Assembly: GCF_001440405.1 (NCBI RefSeq)
Contig: NZ_LLXX01000033.1
Span: 58,537 to 122,536, forward strand
DNA from: Bradyrhizobium valentinum
GTDB taxonomy: Bacteria > Pseudomonadota > Alphaproteobacteria > Rhizobiales > Xanthobacteraceae
Reading direction: 5' to 3'
Length of the DNA stretch: 64,000 nucleotides
Shown: positions 47,782 through 57,265 of the stretch, piece by piece
How positions within the stretch are numbered: the first letter of the stretch is position 1
Layout of the letters: each line of letters starts with the position of its first letter
The notes under the pieces: generated by a model
Databases searched by the model: none
What the model saw: the letters and a program-made list of their open reading frames with translations, nothing else
What the model was told of the DNA's origin: nothing
Position numbers and translations under genes: made by a program

Positions 47782-48552
47782 ATGAGGCGGCCCGTGGTCG
47801 GTGTGATCGGGAACGCCTATCGCGTCGAAAATCGTTTCCAGACCCAGATGGTCGGAGAGCGCAACCTTCGCGCGGTCACCGACGTGGCGGGGGCGTTGCC
47901 GCTGATGTTTGCAGGCTCGCCCGAGATTACCGATATCGGCGCGCTTCTCGACGTCGTCGACGGGGTGATCCTGACAGGCGCCCGCGCCAATGTTCATCCG
48001 ACGCGTTTCAAGACCGAACCGCACGAGCGGCACGAACCCTATGATATCCACCGTGACGACGTCGCGCTGGCGCTGACGGAGGCCTGCGTTGCCCGCGGTG
48101 TGCCGATCTTCGGCATCTGCCGGGGCTTGCAGGAAATGAACGTCGCCTTCGGCGGCTCGCTGCATCCGGAAATCCGTGAGATCCCCGGGCGCATGAACCA
48201 CCGCATGCCGCGACTCGAAAACGGCGAGATCCATCCCGACCCGACCGTGGTGTTTGCCGACCGGCACGACGTTCACCTCACGCCCGGCGGCACGTTTGCA
48301 AACCTGCTCGGCTGCGAAACCATCCGGGTGAATTCGCTGCACGGGCAAGGCATTCTCGAACCCGGCGAGCGCGTCGTCATCGAAGGCATCGCCGAAGACG
48401 GCACCATCGAAGCGATCCGGATCGCGGACGCCGCGAGCTTTGCGCTCGGTGTCCAGTGGCACGCCGAGTACGATCCGCAGCGCAACCCGATCAACCGAAA
48501 ACTGTTCGAAGCGTTCGGCGAGGCGCTGAAGGCGCACAGGCGGGCGGAGTAG
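47782..48552 (+). CDS. gamma-glutamyl-gamma-aminobutyrate hydrolase family (class I amidotransferase)
   Basis: A 256-residue PuuD-like class I glutamine amidotransferase. RPVVGVIGNAYRVEN starts the domain, VDGVILTGARANVHP is the second motif, the nucleophile Cys is in IFGICRGLQEMN near residue 112, and the His-Glu pair is in FALGVQWHAEYDPQ near 228-231. Family members cleave gamma-glutamyl amide bonds in polyamine breakdown. The start at 47782 is chosen over an upstream in-frame one. No puu neighbours are present. Confidence 0.9.
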   Translation: MRRPVVGVIGNAYRVENRFQTQMVGERNLRAVTDVAGALPLMFAGSPEITDIGALLDVVDGVILTGARANVHPTRFKTEPHERHEPYDIHRDDVALALTEACVARGVPIFGICRGLQEMNVAFGGSLHPEIREIPGRMNHRMPRLENGEIHPDPTVVFADRHDVHLTPGGTFANLLGCETIRVNSLHGQGILEPGERVVIEGIAEDGTIEAIRIADAASFALGVQWHAEYDPQRNPINRKLFEAFGEALKAHRRAE

Positions 48553-48572
48553 GCATCGTGAACGCGCGCTTT

Positions 48573-48705
48573 CGTCGTCCCTGCGAATGCAGGGACCCAT
48601 AGCCACAATATGCGTTGTTGAAGGAAAGCCGTCGACCAACCTTCCAAGACGACATCCGCCGCGGCGTATGGGTCCCGGATCGCGCTTCGCTTGTCCGGGA
48701 CGACG
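48573..48705. repeat. palindrome-bounded repeat element
   Basis: The ends CGTCGTCCC (48573-48581) and GGGACGACG (48697-48705) are inverted, with a second pair GGGACCCATA / TATGGGTCCC inside, near 48591 and 48667. Confidence 0.65.
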
Positions 48706-48789
48706 GGATGGAAATAACGCGCCTCAATTTTCAAACTACCAACTGACATGATTTCGCGATCTCGCGGCTTGTCACGCCCGAGGTTTGCT

Positions 48790-49080
48790 GGATAACTTCC
48801 CGCCCTCTTTATCAGAGGGCGCAGGGAAGACCGGGTGCTTGCTGCACCCGCGGTCTCGCGTGCGATTTGCGCAAACAAAACTGCACACGAGCATACAGGG
48901 CAGCGGGAGCATTCCGGCCTTCCCTGCGCAATGGCTTTACGGCTTACTTCGTGCTCTCCCCGGTGAACGGCTTTCTTGCCACCGTCGCCCCCGAGAAGCT
49001 TCGCTTCTCTCGGACTTAACGCCAGCACCGCGGCGTCCGGACCACACGACTTCACCGTACGTTTCCTGCGCGTACGTCTA
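48790..49080. repeat. compound hairpin intergenic element
   Basis: A run of stem-loops, including GCCCTCTTTATCAGAGGGC, GGGTGCTTGCTGCACCC and CGAGAAGCTTCGCTTCTCTCG, ends with a CGTACG-rich tail. It looks like a complex repeated element; no second copy is in the window. Confidence 0.5.
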
Positions 49081-49419
49081 GCGCGCATTCAACGTCCATC
49101 GCATCTCACCGCACGTTCGTGACGATCGCGAGCGCCCCTCATCTGCCGTGAGACGGGCGGAGTTATGCAGGTGATTTGGGTAAGAACAAAAGCGGAATAT
49201 CTTTGACTCCGAGGCTTGACACGATTTCTGAAAATCAGAAGTGATTTGCCCGTCGTGCCAACTGGTCGCAGTCGCTACGTGTAACTGTGCTTGCGAAGGA
49301 GGCAAATCAGTCCGTAGCCTGCATGAGCCAACGGGTCGCGCGAATGCGCGCCCGACGACGAGCGCAATGCGCTCGCGCAGTGATGACAGGCTCCGCGATA
49401 TGCGGGGACGACGCGGACC

Positions 49420-51474
49420 TCAACCAGAGGAGTTTACTGAGCCCAGGTCGAAGCGAATGTCATAACGATGCAGCTTCGCATAGACGGTGCTCTTGGCAAG
49501 ACCAAGCGCGGACGCGGTAGCCGTCACATTGCCGTTGCACGACCGGAGTGTGCGCGAGATTAGGTCGCGTTCGGAAGACTCCGCCAATGACAGGCCCTGT
49601 TTACGTCCGCATAGCCGTTCCGCCCGCCAAAACACATCGGGCAGCTCCGATGGCTCGATCGGGTCCCCGTTACTGGTCAGCATGACGCTCTCGACCAGAT
49701 TGCGCAACTCGCGGACATTGCCAGGCCAGTGATAATCCTGCAGACGCGAAAGCGTATCCGAGGCGAAACGGCGATTGCCAAGAGCATAGCGCGCTCTCGC
49801 CTGTGCAACGAAATGATCGACCAGCAGCGGGATGTCGTCCGGGCGTTCGCGCAGCGGCGGTATGACTACGGGGATGACCGCCAACCGGTAGTACAGATCC
49901 TTGCGAAAGCGCCCTGCGTCCACCTCGACTTGCAGATCGCGGTTAGTCGCGGTGACGAGACGAAAATCCACCTTGCGCGCCGCGGCTTCGCCGATACGAC
50001 TGATCTCGCCGTTCTCCAGCGCTCGCAGCAACATAGGCTGGAGTTCGAGCGGCAACTCGCCGATTTCATCAAGGAACAGGGTTCCGCCGGACGCGGCTTC
50101 GATTTTTCCGGCCATGCCGCCGCGACGTGCGCCGGTGAAAGCGCCGTCCACATAACCGAAGAGTTCGCTGGCAAGCAGTTCGCGCGAGACGCTACCGCAA
50201 TTGATGACGACGAAAGCGCGGTCCCGGCGCGGCGACGCCACATGGATGCCGTGAGCGAATACCTCTTTTCCCACACCGGTCTCGCCAAGCAGCAGAACAG
50301 GAGCCACGGTCGTCGCGACGCGTCGGCATTTCTCGACGACCGCGTGCATTTTCGGGGCGCTATGGATGACGTTTCTGAAGGCTCGAGCCTCACCCCGGGC
50401 GAACGGCAGGAAAGCCCTGTCTGAAACTATCGGCTTTGGCGCAACCATCACGGTGCCGAGATGTTCGCCCTGATGCACCACCGGCTTCAGCCATTCCTCC
50501 TTGATCCACGCCGGACGCGAGGCGCCACAAAGCTGATCATCGCGGCTTCCGAGATGGGGAAAGCCGGACTGGCATCCCGGCGCGCCCAGATCACGCATGA
50601 TCTGCGACATTTCTCCACTTGCCTTGAAAGGACGTCCCGCACTGTCGAACAGCACGGCGTGATGCCGATCCGGAGGCGGCAGCATCCAGAAGCATTGGTC
50701 GAGAAGCCGGTAGCGGGCGTCCAGCTCCATCTGAAGCAACTGGGCCTCGATGCGCGCGGCCGCCGAAATCGCCAGTGCGAGTGCCGGCCGCCCATAGGAC
50801 GCGGATAGTCCGGAGATGTCGATCGCCCCGATGACGGCGCCGTCGATTGGATCGCGGATGACGCAGGCCGAGCAAGTCCAGCGGTGGATGCCGGAACAGA
50901 AATGCTCGGTGGCATGCACCTGGATGGGCTGCTCGGTTTTCAGAGCCGTGCCGATCGCGTTGGTTCCGCAGGTCGTCTCGCTCCAGTTGCTGCCGGGTAG
51001 GAGGTGTGTTTTTTCAACCGCATTGCGCAGCGCCAGCTTGGTGTCACCTTCCAGGCGCAAAACAATGCCGTCGGCATCGGTCAGCACCATCACGGTGCCG
51101 GTTTCCAGCATGTAGTCGCGCGCCAGCGCCATCGTCGAAGCACCAGCCTGGACAAGACGGCTGCGCTTTTCGAGCAAGCGCTGCAGCCTGTCATCCCTTA
51201 TCGGCATCGGAGCCTGGCCACGCCGGTAGTCGACAGCCGATTTCTGGCAGCGCTGCCAGGAATCGGTAATAGCGGCGCGCACAACCTGCCGACTAGTGCT
51301 GCCGGTCCCGGACAGAAAGCGTTCCCAGCTTGTCAGGACATCACGTTCGATACCTGGATGGGCGAAAGCATCCTCTGGTGTCTGACCCAACACGTTCCCT
51401 CCCTTGACGCGCTGAGCGGTCCCAGAGCAGATGCTGGAAGCGGAGCTTGAACGTGCGATCTTGAAGCCATCCAT
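49420..51474 (-). CDS. sigma-54-dependent activator, AcoR-like (GAF/AAA+/Fis)
   Basis: A 684-residue enhancer-binding protein. An N-terminal GAF-type sensor region (residues about 80-280) contains [17 protein letters not shown] and several Cys in [16 protein letters not shown]. The AAA+ domain has Walker A GETGVGKE near residue 397, GAFTGA near 444 (contacts sigma-54), and LDEIGELP. A Fis-type helix-turn-helix closes the protein ([24 protein letters not shown], about 650-673). The ATG at 51474 is chosen; a TTG at 51486 is possible. It lies downstream of the hydrolase on the same strand and probably controls the monooxygenase promoter at 54560. Confidence 0.94.
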   Translation of the reverse strand: MDGFKIARSSSASSICSGTAQRVKGGNVLGQTPEDAFAHPGIERDVLTSWERFLSGTGSTSRQVVRAAITDSWQRCQKSAVDYRRGQAPMPIRDDRLQRLLEKRSRLVQAGASTMALARDYMLETGTVMVLTDADGIVLRLEGDTKLALRNAVEKTHLLPGSNWSETTCGTNAIGTALKTEQPIQVHATEHFCSGIHRWTCSACVIRDPIDGAVIGAIDISGLSASYGRPALALAISAAARIEAQLLQMELDARYRLLDQCFWMLPPPDRHHAVLFDSAGRPFKASGEMSQIMRDLGAPGCQSGFPHLGSRDDQLCGASRPAWIKEEWLKPVVHQGEHLGTVMVAPKPIVSDRAFLPFARGEARAFRNVIHSAPKMHAVVEKCRRVATTVAPVLLLGETGVGKEVFAHGIHVASPRRDRAFVVINCGSVSRELLASELFGYVDGAFTGARRGGMAGKIEAASGGTLFLDEIGELPLELQPMLLRALENGEISRIGEAAARKVDFRLVTATNRDLQVEVDAGRFRKDLYYRLAVIPVVIPPLRERPDDIPLLVDHFVAQARARYALGNRRFASDTLSRLQDYHWPGNVRELRNLVESVMLTSNGDPIEPSELPDVFWRAERLCGRKQGLSLAESSERDLISRTLRSCNGNVTATASALGLAKSTVYAKLHRYDIRFDLGSVNSSG

Positions 51475-51582
51475 GGAAAACCGCAACCAATAAGCCTACC
51501 CTGGTGCAAATTTATGCCGCCTCCGACCGCACTGCAGAAATGGCGTGGTCGAAGGCGGATTGCGGCGCGACGCTGGCCGAAG

Positions 51583-52776
51583 CTAGGCGGCCTTGCGTTG
51601 GTTCAGTGCATCGTAAAAGGCCGTTTCGAAACGCATGTATCCGGTGAATGAAGCTACATCGGCAAAGGGCAGGATCTGGGTTGCCCAATAGCCTCCGAAA
51701 CCATTCTGACGGTCGATCCAGTAGAACAGGTTGGCCAAGCCAGCCCAGCCGAGCGCGCCGGCCGGCCGTCCCGTGGGCGCCTTCTCATCATTGACCATGA
51801 AGGTGAACGCCCACGACTTCGACAGGCCCGGAAAGAACTCCGCATCGTTCGAGAGGGATTTGATCACGCCCGGTAAGGCTGTCACCTTCAGATCGCCAAG
51901 CTGGTTCTTTTCGGCCGTCTTCACGGTCTCCGGCTTCAGCACCCGGCCATGCGGGCCGGCTCCATCGTTCAGCCACATGCGGATAAAGCGCATGTAGTCG
52001 CCGACCGTACTATAGAGGCCGTGTCCTCCCATATGGACCTCGGGATTCGCAGGCAATTCGAAGTCCATCGGGGTGAGCGAGCCGTCGGCGTTACGGGCGT
52101 GCACGCCGGCAAGCTTATCCCGCACCGCGTCGTTGATCTCGAAAGTCGTGTTCGTCATGCCAAGCGGCTTGAAGATGCGTTCGGCGAAGACCTCGCCAAG
52201 GCGCTTGCCGGTGATACCCTCGACAACCTGTCCGACCCAATCGATGTTTGTTCCGTACTCCCACTTCGATCCGGGATCGAAAAGAAGCGGCGTCATGATT
52301 GCGGCTTTCGACGAGGTGATCACGCTTGGCTGTCCGTGCTCGGTCGCCAGGCGCAGATAGCTTTCGTTGAAAAAGTCGTAGCCGAAACCGGCGGTGTGCA
52401 ACAGCAACATGCGCGTGGTCACATCGCGCTTCGGTGCGCGAAGCCTGGGCTGTCCCTTGGCGTCGAAGCCATCGATAACCTGCAGCTTGCCGATATCAGG
52501 AGCGTATTTTTTTGCGGGAGCATCGATGTCGAGCCTGCCTTCCTCGATCAGTTGAAGTGCGGCCGTGCCGGTGATCGCCTTGGTCGTCGAAAAGATGGCG
52601 AAGCTGCTTTCGGTCGTCATCGGAGACGGCTGGTCGTTGCGACGCTTGCCGGCAGCTCCCTCGTAGATATTTCCGTTACGGTCTGTCACCATTGCCACCA
52701 CTCCCGGGACACCCTGGCCCGTCGTGACGGTCTCATTGAGGATGGCGTCGGCCGCTACCTTGAATTCCTTGGACAT
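51583..52776 (-). CDS. serine hydrolase, class C beta-lactamase/esterase family
   Basis: A 397-residue penicillin-binding-type hydrolase without a signal peptide. The nucleophile is in [10 protein letters not shown] (S-x-x-K, about residue 64), the Tyr motif is YGTN near 179, and the third motif region contains [13 protein letters not shown]. These family VIII esterases hydrolyse esters and lactones more than beta-lactams. A GGAGGAAC site precedes the ATG at 52776. It follows the monooxygenase gene by 79 bases on the same strand, so it could hydrolyse the ester the monooxygenase makes. Confidence 0.9.
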   Translation of the reverse strand: MSKEFKVAADAILNETVTTGQGVPGVVAMVTDRNGNIYEGAAGKRRNDQPSPMTTESSFAIFSTTKAITGTAALQLIEEGRLDIDAPAKKYAPDIGKLQVIDGFDAKGQPRLRAPKRDVTTRMLLLHTAGFGYDFFNESYLRLATEHGQPSVITSSKAAIMTPLLFDPGSKWEYGTNIDWVGQVVEGITGKRLGEVFAERIFKPLGMTNTTFEINDAVRDKLAGVHARNADGSLTPMDFELPANPEVHMGGHGLYSTVGDYMRFIRMWLNDGAGPHGRVLKPETVKTAEKNQLGDLKVTALPGVIKSLSNDAEFFPGLSKSWAFTFMVNDEKAPTGRPAGALGWAGLANLFYWIDRQNGFGGYWATQILPFADVASFTGYMRFETAFYDALNQRKAA

Positions 52777-52855
52777 GTGTTCCTCCGATTTTTCGTGATT
52801 ATGCGGGATGCAGGGCCGCGTCCACGCAATCGGGTTGCGCGGCCCCGCATGGTGA

Positions 52856-54490
52856 TCACTGCTTGGCGAAGCCTGGGTAGGCCGAAGTGGCGACGTCATC
52901 GCACTTCTTGCGATACGTTCCGACGCCGCCGATATAGGAAAGGAGACGGCGAGGCTTGCCATCGACGTTGGAGCCCATGTACCAGGAGTGCGTCTTGGTT
53001 ACGAGGGTCGTGTTCGCGACCTCATCGTGATGCGCTACCCAGGCATCCTCCGTCTCCTTCGTTGGCTCGATGACGCTCAATTCGTTCTTTCGAAGATGCG
53101 CAATGCAATCGCTGATCCACTCGACCTGCTGCTGAAGGCATGTGGTCATGTTGCAGAGCGCCGTCGATGGCGCCAGCGGCGCGCCCGTCGTGAAGAGGTT
53201 CGGGTAACCGTGGACCTGAAGCCCCATCGTGGTCCTGATGTCGCGGCTCCATTCGTCCTTGAGCGAGCGGCCGTCGCGGCCACGGATGTCGATGCGGGTC
53301 AGCGCCCCCGAGCCGGCGTCGAAGCCGGTTGCGAGGATGATCACATCCAGTTCGTATGCCGTTCCATCGGTGAGCTCGATGCCATGAGGCGTGATCCGCT
53401 TGATTGGGTTGTTCCTGACGCTGATCAGCTCGACGTTCGGCTGGTGGTAAGCCTCCAGATAGTTGGTCTCGAGCGGGACGCGATGCGTGCCGAAGCCGTA
53501 GTCGGTCGGGATCAGTGTCTCGCACAGCTTGGGATCCTTGAGGCGCGCGCGCATCTTCTTGCGGACGAACTCGGATATCTCCTCGCTGACGTCCTCCTCG
53601 AAGAACATCTCCACGAATGAGGCGAGCCACAACCGCAGAGAGCCTTCATCCCAGATCTTCTCAAGAACGGTGTGACGCTGTTCCGGAGTGAGATCCTTCC
53701 AATTGCCGTTAGTGAAGTCGTATTCGAAGCCGGTGAACGAGTGGGGAAGGGTTTCGCGGAATTCGTTGAACCGCGCCTTGTAGGCCTCGACCTCCTTCTG
53801 TCCATATTTCGGGTTCTTCATCGGGATGATGTATTGCGGCGTGCGCACGAATACCTTCAGGCTGCCGACCTCGCCGGCGATCGTCTGGATCACCTGGATG
53901 CCCGTTGCGCCGTTGCCGACGATGCCGACGCGCTTGCCGGTGAGATCGATGTCCCCCTTCGGCCAACGCGCCGTGTGGACCAGGCTCCCCTTGAACGTCT
54001 CCTGTCCGGGAAAAACCGATGTCAGCGGCGCCGACAGCATTCCGCAGCAGGTGATCAGGAACTGCGCATCAATCACATCGCCCTTGTCGGTCGTGATCGT
54101 CCATCGCTGCGTCGCCTCGTTGAAGACTGCGCTCGTAATCGTCGTGCTGAAGCGGACATCCTTGCGCAGGTCGAGCTTGTCGGCGACGTAATTGAGCCAC
54201 TTCTCGATCTCCGGCTGGCCGGGGAAGCGCTCGCTCCAGCTCCAGCCTTTGTAGAGCTCTTCAGAGAAGAGATACTGGTAGATGTAGGCTTCGGAATCGA
54301 AGCGTGCCCCCGGATAGCGATTCCAGTACCAGGTGCCGCCCACGCCGGTGGCCGTATCGACGGCCTTGACCTTGAGGCCTTGTTCGTTGCGCAGCTTGTA
54401 GAGCTGGTAAAGGCCGGCAACTCCTGTGCCGATCACCACCGCGTCCAGGCTTTCGTGCTTTCGTGCGCCGTTGGTCTTGTACTCGCTCAT
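52856..54490 (-). CDS. flavin monooxygenase, Baeyer-Villiger type
   Basis: A 544-residue FAD/NADPH monooxygenase. The FAD loop [16 protein letters not shown] is at about residues 18-33, then [19 protein letters not shown], and the fingerprint [12 protein letters not shown] (FxGxxxHxxxW) near 166-177, with a second Rossmann loop [15 protein letters not shown] just after. These enzymes insert oxygen next to a ketone to give an ester or lactone. A GGGAGGG site precedes the ATG at 54490, and a near-consensus sigma-54 promoter lies about 70 bases upstream. It leads the hydrolase gene. Confidence 0.95.
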   Translation of the reverse strand: MSEYKTNGARKHESLDAVVIGTGVAGLYQLYKLRNEQGLKVKAVDTATGVGGTWYWNRYPGARFDSEAYIYQYLFSEELYKGWSWSERFPGQPEIEKWLNYVADKLDLRKDVRFSTTITSAVFNEATQRWTITTDKGDVIDAQFLITCCGMLSAPLTSVFPGQETFKGSLVHTARWPKGDIDLTGKRVGIVGNGATGIQVIQTIAGEVGSLKVFVRTPQYIIPMKNPKYGQKEVEAYKARFNEFRETLPHSFTGFEYDFTNGNWKDLTPEQRHTVLEKIWDEGSLRLWLASFVEMFFEEDVSEEISEFVRKKMRARLKDPKLCETLIPTDYGFGTHRVPLETNYLEAYHQPNVELISVRNNPIKRITPHGIELTDGTAYELDVIILATGFDAGSGALTRIDIRGRDGRSLKDEWSRDIRTTMGLQVHGYPNLFTTGAPLAPSTALCNMTTCLQQQVEWISDCIAHLRKNELSVIEPTKETEDAWVAHHDEVANTTLVTKTHSWYMGSNVDGKPRRLLSYIGGVGTYRKKCDDVATSAYPGFAKQ

Positions 54491-54559
54491 GCGTTCCCTC
54501 CCAGTGTCAGAACTTGTTCTCCTCCCGGCCGCAAAGACGCGAGAGTTGAAGGGGGTTAC

Positions 54560-54574
54560 GCAGATTGCGTGCCA
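54560..54574 (-). promoter_or_regulatory. sigma-54 (-24/-12) promoter of the monooxygenase operon
   Basis: On the minus strand the sequence TGGCACGCAATCTGC has GG-N10-GC spacing and matches the consensus TGGCAC-N5-TTGC at all but one base. It is about 70 bases before the monooxygenase ATG. An AcoR-type sigma-54 activator is encoded at 49420-51474. Confidence 0.8.
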
Positions 54575-54642
54575 GATCAGTTTTCTGGCTTTAAGCGCTT
54601 GCAGTGATTGAATTTGTTGATGGTGGGATTCTTGTCGCACCC

Positions 54643-54657
54643 GTTCGAAATTCGAAC
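54643..54657. promoter_or_regulatory. palindrome, candidate activator-binding site
   Basis: A perfect GTTCGAA-A-TTCGAAC inverted repeat, 69 bases upstream of the sigma-54 promoter, within the usual distance for enhancer-binding-protein sites. A weaker CCGAATTTCG lies at 54676-54685. Confidence 0.5.
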
Positions 54658-54796
54658 TGGACGAGCTTGGCTAGACCGAATTTCGATCAAAGCGCTCTAT
54701 GCGGGTACTCTCTCGACGTGGTCCCGGATGTCGCTGCGCTCATCCGGGCTTGCTGCATCGGAGGCCGTGGCGAAGCGCGATTGCGGTGACGCCGCG

Positions 54797-55543
54797 TTAA
54801 CGCAGACCCAAGCTTTGCAGGAGGGACGGGGTCTGGGCATTTTGCACTGACTGCTCCTGTGCTCGGGCGTCGGGTACGGCCGGGACCTCGACCCGTGCAT
54901 TTTGCTCTTCCCGGACCCTTGCTCGCTGATTCCGCTGGGTTCGGATCTCTGCTCGCGCATTATGCACGGACCGGGCCCGTCGATGCTTTTTCGTCGGCTG
55001 GGCCTGATACGTGGGCTGGGCCTGAGCAGGGGCATCTTGCGCAACCTGCACTGGGGCAGCTTGCGCGGGCTGTACGGGCACGACCTGTGCCCGCGAATCT
55101 TCCTTGGCCGCCCAGGCTTCGAATTCCTTCAGCAAGGCTTCGGCTGACGGCTGACCAATCTCGGTTTGCTTCTGATCGGCAGGTTCAGAAGCAACAGCAA
55201 TTTCGTCGCGTGTCGGCGCGTCGCTTGTCGTCGTTGGCAAATCCTGAGTGTCCGCGATTGATTGAATTGATGACGTCGACGCATCGGTGCCAGGCTGAAG
55301 CGCCGGCTTGTCGACCCACGAAGCCGTGATGTCCGCGACGAGCGCGACTGGATTTTCTACCGATAGGATCGCGATACCGACCGCTGCTGTCGCCATTACC
55401 CCAAAAATACTCGCTTTGAGGATTCGCAACGAGAGAGCCGCTCTGCCCAAAGCCTTCCCGATATCCGGCTGCACGGTTTCTTCGGCTTGCTCGGTGAGAA
55501 AGAGATAACGCTCGTCCGGCGGGAAACCGTCTTTTGTCGCCAT
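54797..55543 (-). CDS. hypothetical protein with one membrane segment and basic low-complexity tail
   Basis: A 248-residue protein beginning MATKDGFPPDERYLFLTEQAEE (start chosen at 55543 over an ATG at 55621). A single membrane segment, ILKASIFGVMATAAVGIAILSV, is at about residues 41-62. The rest is an extended Ala/Gln/Pro-rich and then Arg-rich region (AQAAPVQVAQDAPAQAQPTYQAQP, KKHRRARSVHNARAEIRTQ), probably cytoplasmic or periplasmic unstructured chain. The N-terminal cytoplasmic segment is like several Bradyrhizobium proteins of unknown function. Confidence 0.7.
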   Translation of the reverse strand: MATKDGFPPDERYLFLTEQAEETVQPDIGKALGRAALSLRILKASIFGVMATAAVGIAILSVENPVALVADITASWVDKPALQPGTDASTSSIQSIADTQDLPTTTSDAPTRDEIAVASEPADQKQTEIGQPSAEALLKEFEAWAAKEDSRAQVVPVQPAQAAPVQVAQDAPAQAQPTYQAQPTKKHRRARSVHNARAEIRTQRNQRARVREEQNARVEVPAVPDARAQEQSVQNAQTPSLLQSLGLR

Positions 55544-56101
55544 TTGGTCGATGCCGCCTCTTATTTGTTCTGCTGTACCAGTACCTCGCCAGCGAGGTCT
55601 AAAAGCGACAATCACCGCCACGATTTAGGAGAGATTTTGATTTCACTGGGATTCGGGAACCGAGGAACCGCAGGATCACGCGGGAACCCGGATTGCTTTG
55701 AGCGCGAGCGGAAATGGCCGCCACGATAATAGGAGGCGCCCCAAACGGGGGCGGCTTTCGCATCGTTGGACAGTGATACGGGCGGCGCGAACGCCGCGCG
55801 GGATCACTACGAATACATCTCGAATTCGACCGCGTGCGGGGTCATCTCGAAGCGACTTCAGTCATCCTGAACTCGATGAAGCTACAGTCAGAATGTTGCC
55901 AATGACCCAAACCCGTGTCGCGCGGCAGACATTTCGAACGTTCCCGGAAATTCGTCTCATTGGCAAGTAAGCACGATCCGGAGGGTCGCTCTGGCTGAAG
56001 GCACCTCATCCGCGGTAGGATTGTTCGCCGGCGGAGCCCGATCGCTCGCCTGCACATTGTTAGAGGGAGGTAGACATCCAGCGCTAGAGAGGAGGTAGAC
56101 A
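55544..56101. other. intergenic region holding a decayed glnA 3' copy
   Basis: No intact gene is seen in these 558 bases. The decayed glnA end at 55733-55883 is the only recognisable feature. Near the right end the segment TAGAGGGAGGTAGACAT is almost repeated as TAGAGAGGAGGTAGACAAT just before the TRAP receptor start, giving two tandem ribosome-like sites. Confidence 0.5.
55733..55883 (-). pseudogene. decayed copy A of the glnA 3' end and terminator
   Basis: The minus strand here matches the last about 27 codons of glnA plus the following region and hairpin. Readable remnants are SFIEFRMTEV, FEMTPHAVEFEM and the GGCGCGAACGCCGCGCGGGA stretch just after the stop, compared with [24 protein letters not shown] in the intact gene at 60781. 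Small deletions and frameshifts disrupt it. The terminator hairpin is imperfect. It has the same orientation as glnA. Confidence 0.8.
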
Positions 56102-57217
56102 ATGAAAATCAGTTCGCTTACGGGGATAGCCCTGGTTGCGGCAGTCTCTGCCACATTGGCGCTCGCCGGCACGGCTCATGCCCAGCAGGCTCGAACACTA
56201 AAGGTCCAATCGGCAGTGCCGCCGTCGTCCACGGCGCAGGATGCCTTGAAGTTCTTCGCTGACCGGGTGGACAAGTTGACAGCGGGCCAGCTCAAGATCG
56301 AGGCGCTGCCGGGCGGCGCGATCGTCCCGCCGTTCGAGATTCTCGACGCAGCGCACAAGAAAGTTATCGATGGCGCCTGGGGCATCTCCTACTGGTGGTT
56401 CGGCAAGAACAAGGCTGCGACCCTGTTCGCAAATACGCCTGCCGGTATTGCCGGCATGGATCCTGTCGATTTCATCGGCTGGGTATACGAGGGCGGGGGC
56501 CTCGATCTCTGGAACGAATTCTACCAGAAGGAGCTCAAGCTCAACCTGGTCGCGTTTCCCAGCATGCCGCCGAGCCCGCAGGCGCTTGGCTGGTTCAAGC
56601 GCCCGATCAAGGACCTCAGCGACTTCAGGGGCATGAAGTGCCGCCAGACGGGTATCGTCGCCGAACTCTATTCCAAGATGGGCATGGCCGTGGTCAACAT
56701 GCCGGGCGGCGAGATCCTGCCCGCCGCCGAGCGCGGCACGATCGATTGTGCCGAGTGGGTCGGCGGCATCGAGGATCAGCGGCTCGGGCTGCACACCGTG
56801 TGGAAGTACCACTATACGCCTGGCATGCACGAAAGCGCGTCGGTGGCCGAGATCGCCTTCAACAAGGACGTTTGGGACAGCCTGCCGGCTCAGAACAAGG
56901 AGGCCATCAAGTCGGCCGTTTCGGAGACGTTTCTCCGCTGGTGGGCGAGCTATCAGCGGCAGAACGCGGATGCGATTGCCGAATTCGCGGAGAAGCACGG
57001 CGTGAAGCTGCTGACCACGCCGCCCGAGATCAACCAGGCCTTCCTCAAGACCTGGGATGAATTCGCGGCCGCCGAGTCGGCCAAGAACCCCTTCTTCAAG
57101 AAGGTCTACGACTCTCAGAAGGCCTATGCCGCCAAAGTGGTGCCGGCCAAGCGCTTCATGTTCCCGCCCTACGCTTTTCAGGCCGACTACTACTGGCCGC
57201 CGAAGGAGGGCAAATAG
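56102..57217 (+). CDS. TRAP transporter substrate-binding protein, DctP family
   Basis: A 371-residue periplasmic receptor with Sec signal (MKISSLTGIALVAAVSATLALAGTAHA, cleavage about residue 27). Family features are FADRVDKLTAGQLKIEALPGGAIVPPFEILDAAHKKVIDG, the ligand-binding Arg in DFRGMKCRQTGIVAELY (about residues 178-195), and AAERGTIDCAEWVGG. It resembles receptors of the 2-oxo-acid or lactate group; the ligand is not determined. It is convergent with the permease genes of the same transporter, an unusual layout, and has a strong AGGAGG site. Confidence 0.94.
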   Translation: MKISSLTGIALVAAVSATLALAGTAHAQQARTLKVQSAVPPSSTAQDALKFFADRVDKLTAGQLKIEALPGGAIVPPFEILDAAHKKVIDGAWGISYWWFGKNKAATLFANTPAGIAGMDPVDFIGWVYEGGGLDLWNEFYQKELKLNLVAFPSMPPSPQALGWFKRPIKDLSDFRGMKCRQTGIVAELYSKMGMAVVNMPGGEILPAAERGTIDCAEWVGGIEDQRLGLHTVWKYHYTPGMHESASVAEIAFNKDVWDSLPAQNKEAIKSAVSETFLRWWASYQRQNADAIAEFAEKHGVKLLTTPPEINQAFLKTWDEFAAAESAKNPFFKKVYDSQKAYAAKVVPAKRFMFPPYAFQADYYWPPKEGK

Positions 57218-57265
57218 CACCAGGGAGCACCAAACCGAGGGGCGGCGGCAGCGCCGCCCTTCTTG

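Larger units (their letters stand above)
48553..49419. repeat. composite repeat-rich intergenic region
   Basis: An 867-base stretch without a supported gene. It contains a 133-base palindrome-bounded element (48573-48705), a compound hairpin block (about 48790-49080) and further hairpins such as CGAATGCGCGCCCGACGACGAGCGCAATGCG around 49336-49380. The region reads as layered repetitive DNA, perhaps of the type common between Bradyrhizobium genes. Short open frames here have no family features. Confidence 0.55.

Noticed and set aside
48785..49081. open frame within the composite intergenic region
   Set aside because: The sequence is dominated by hairpins, and the frame has no coding features.
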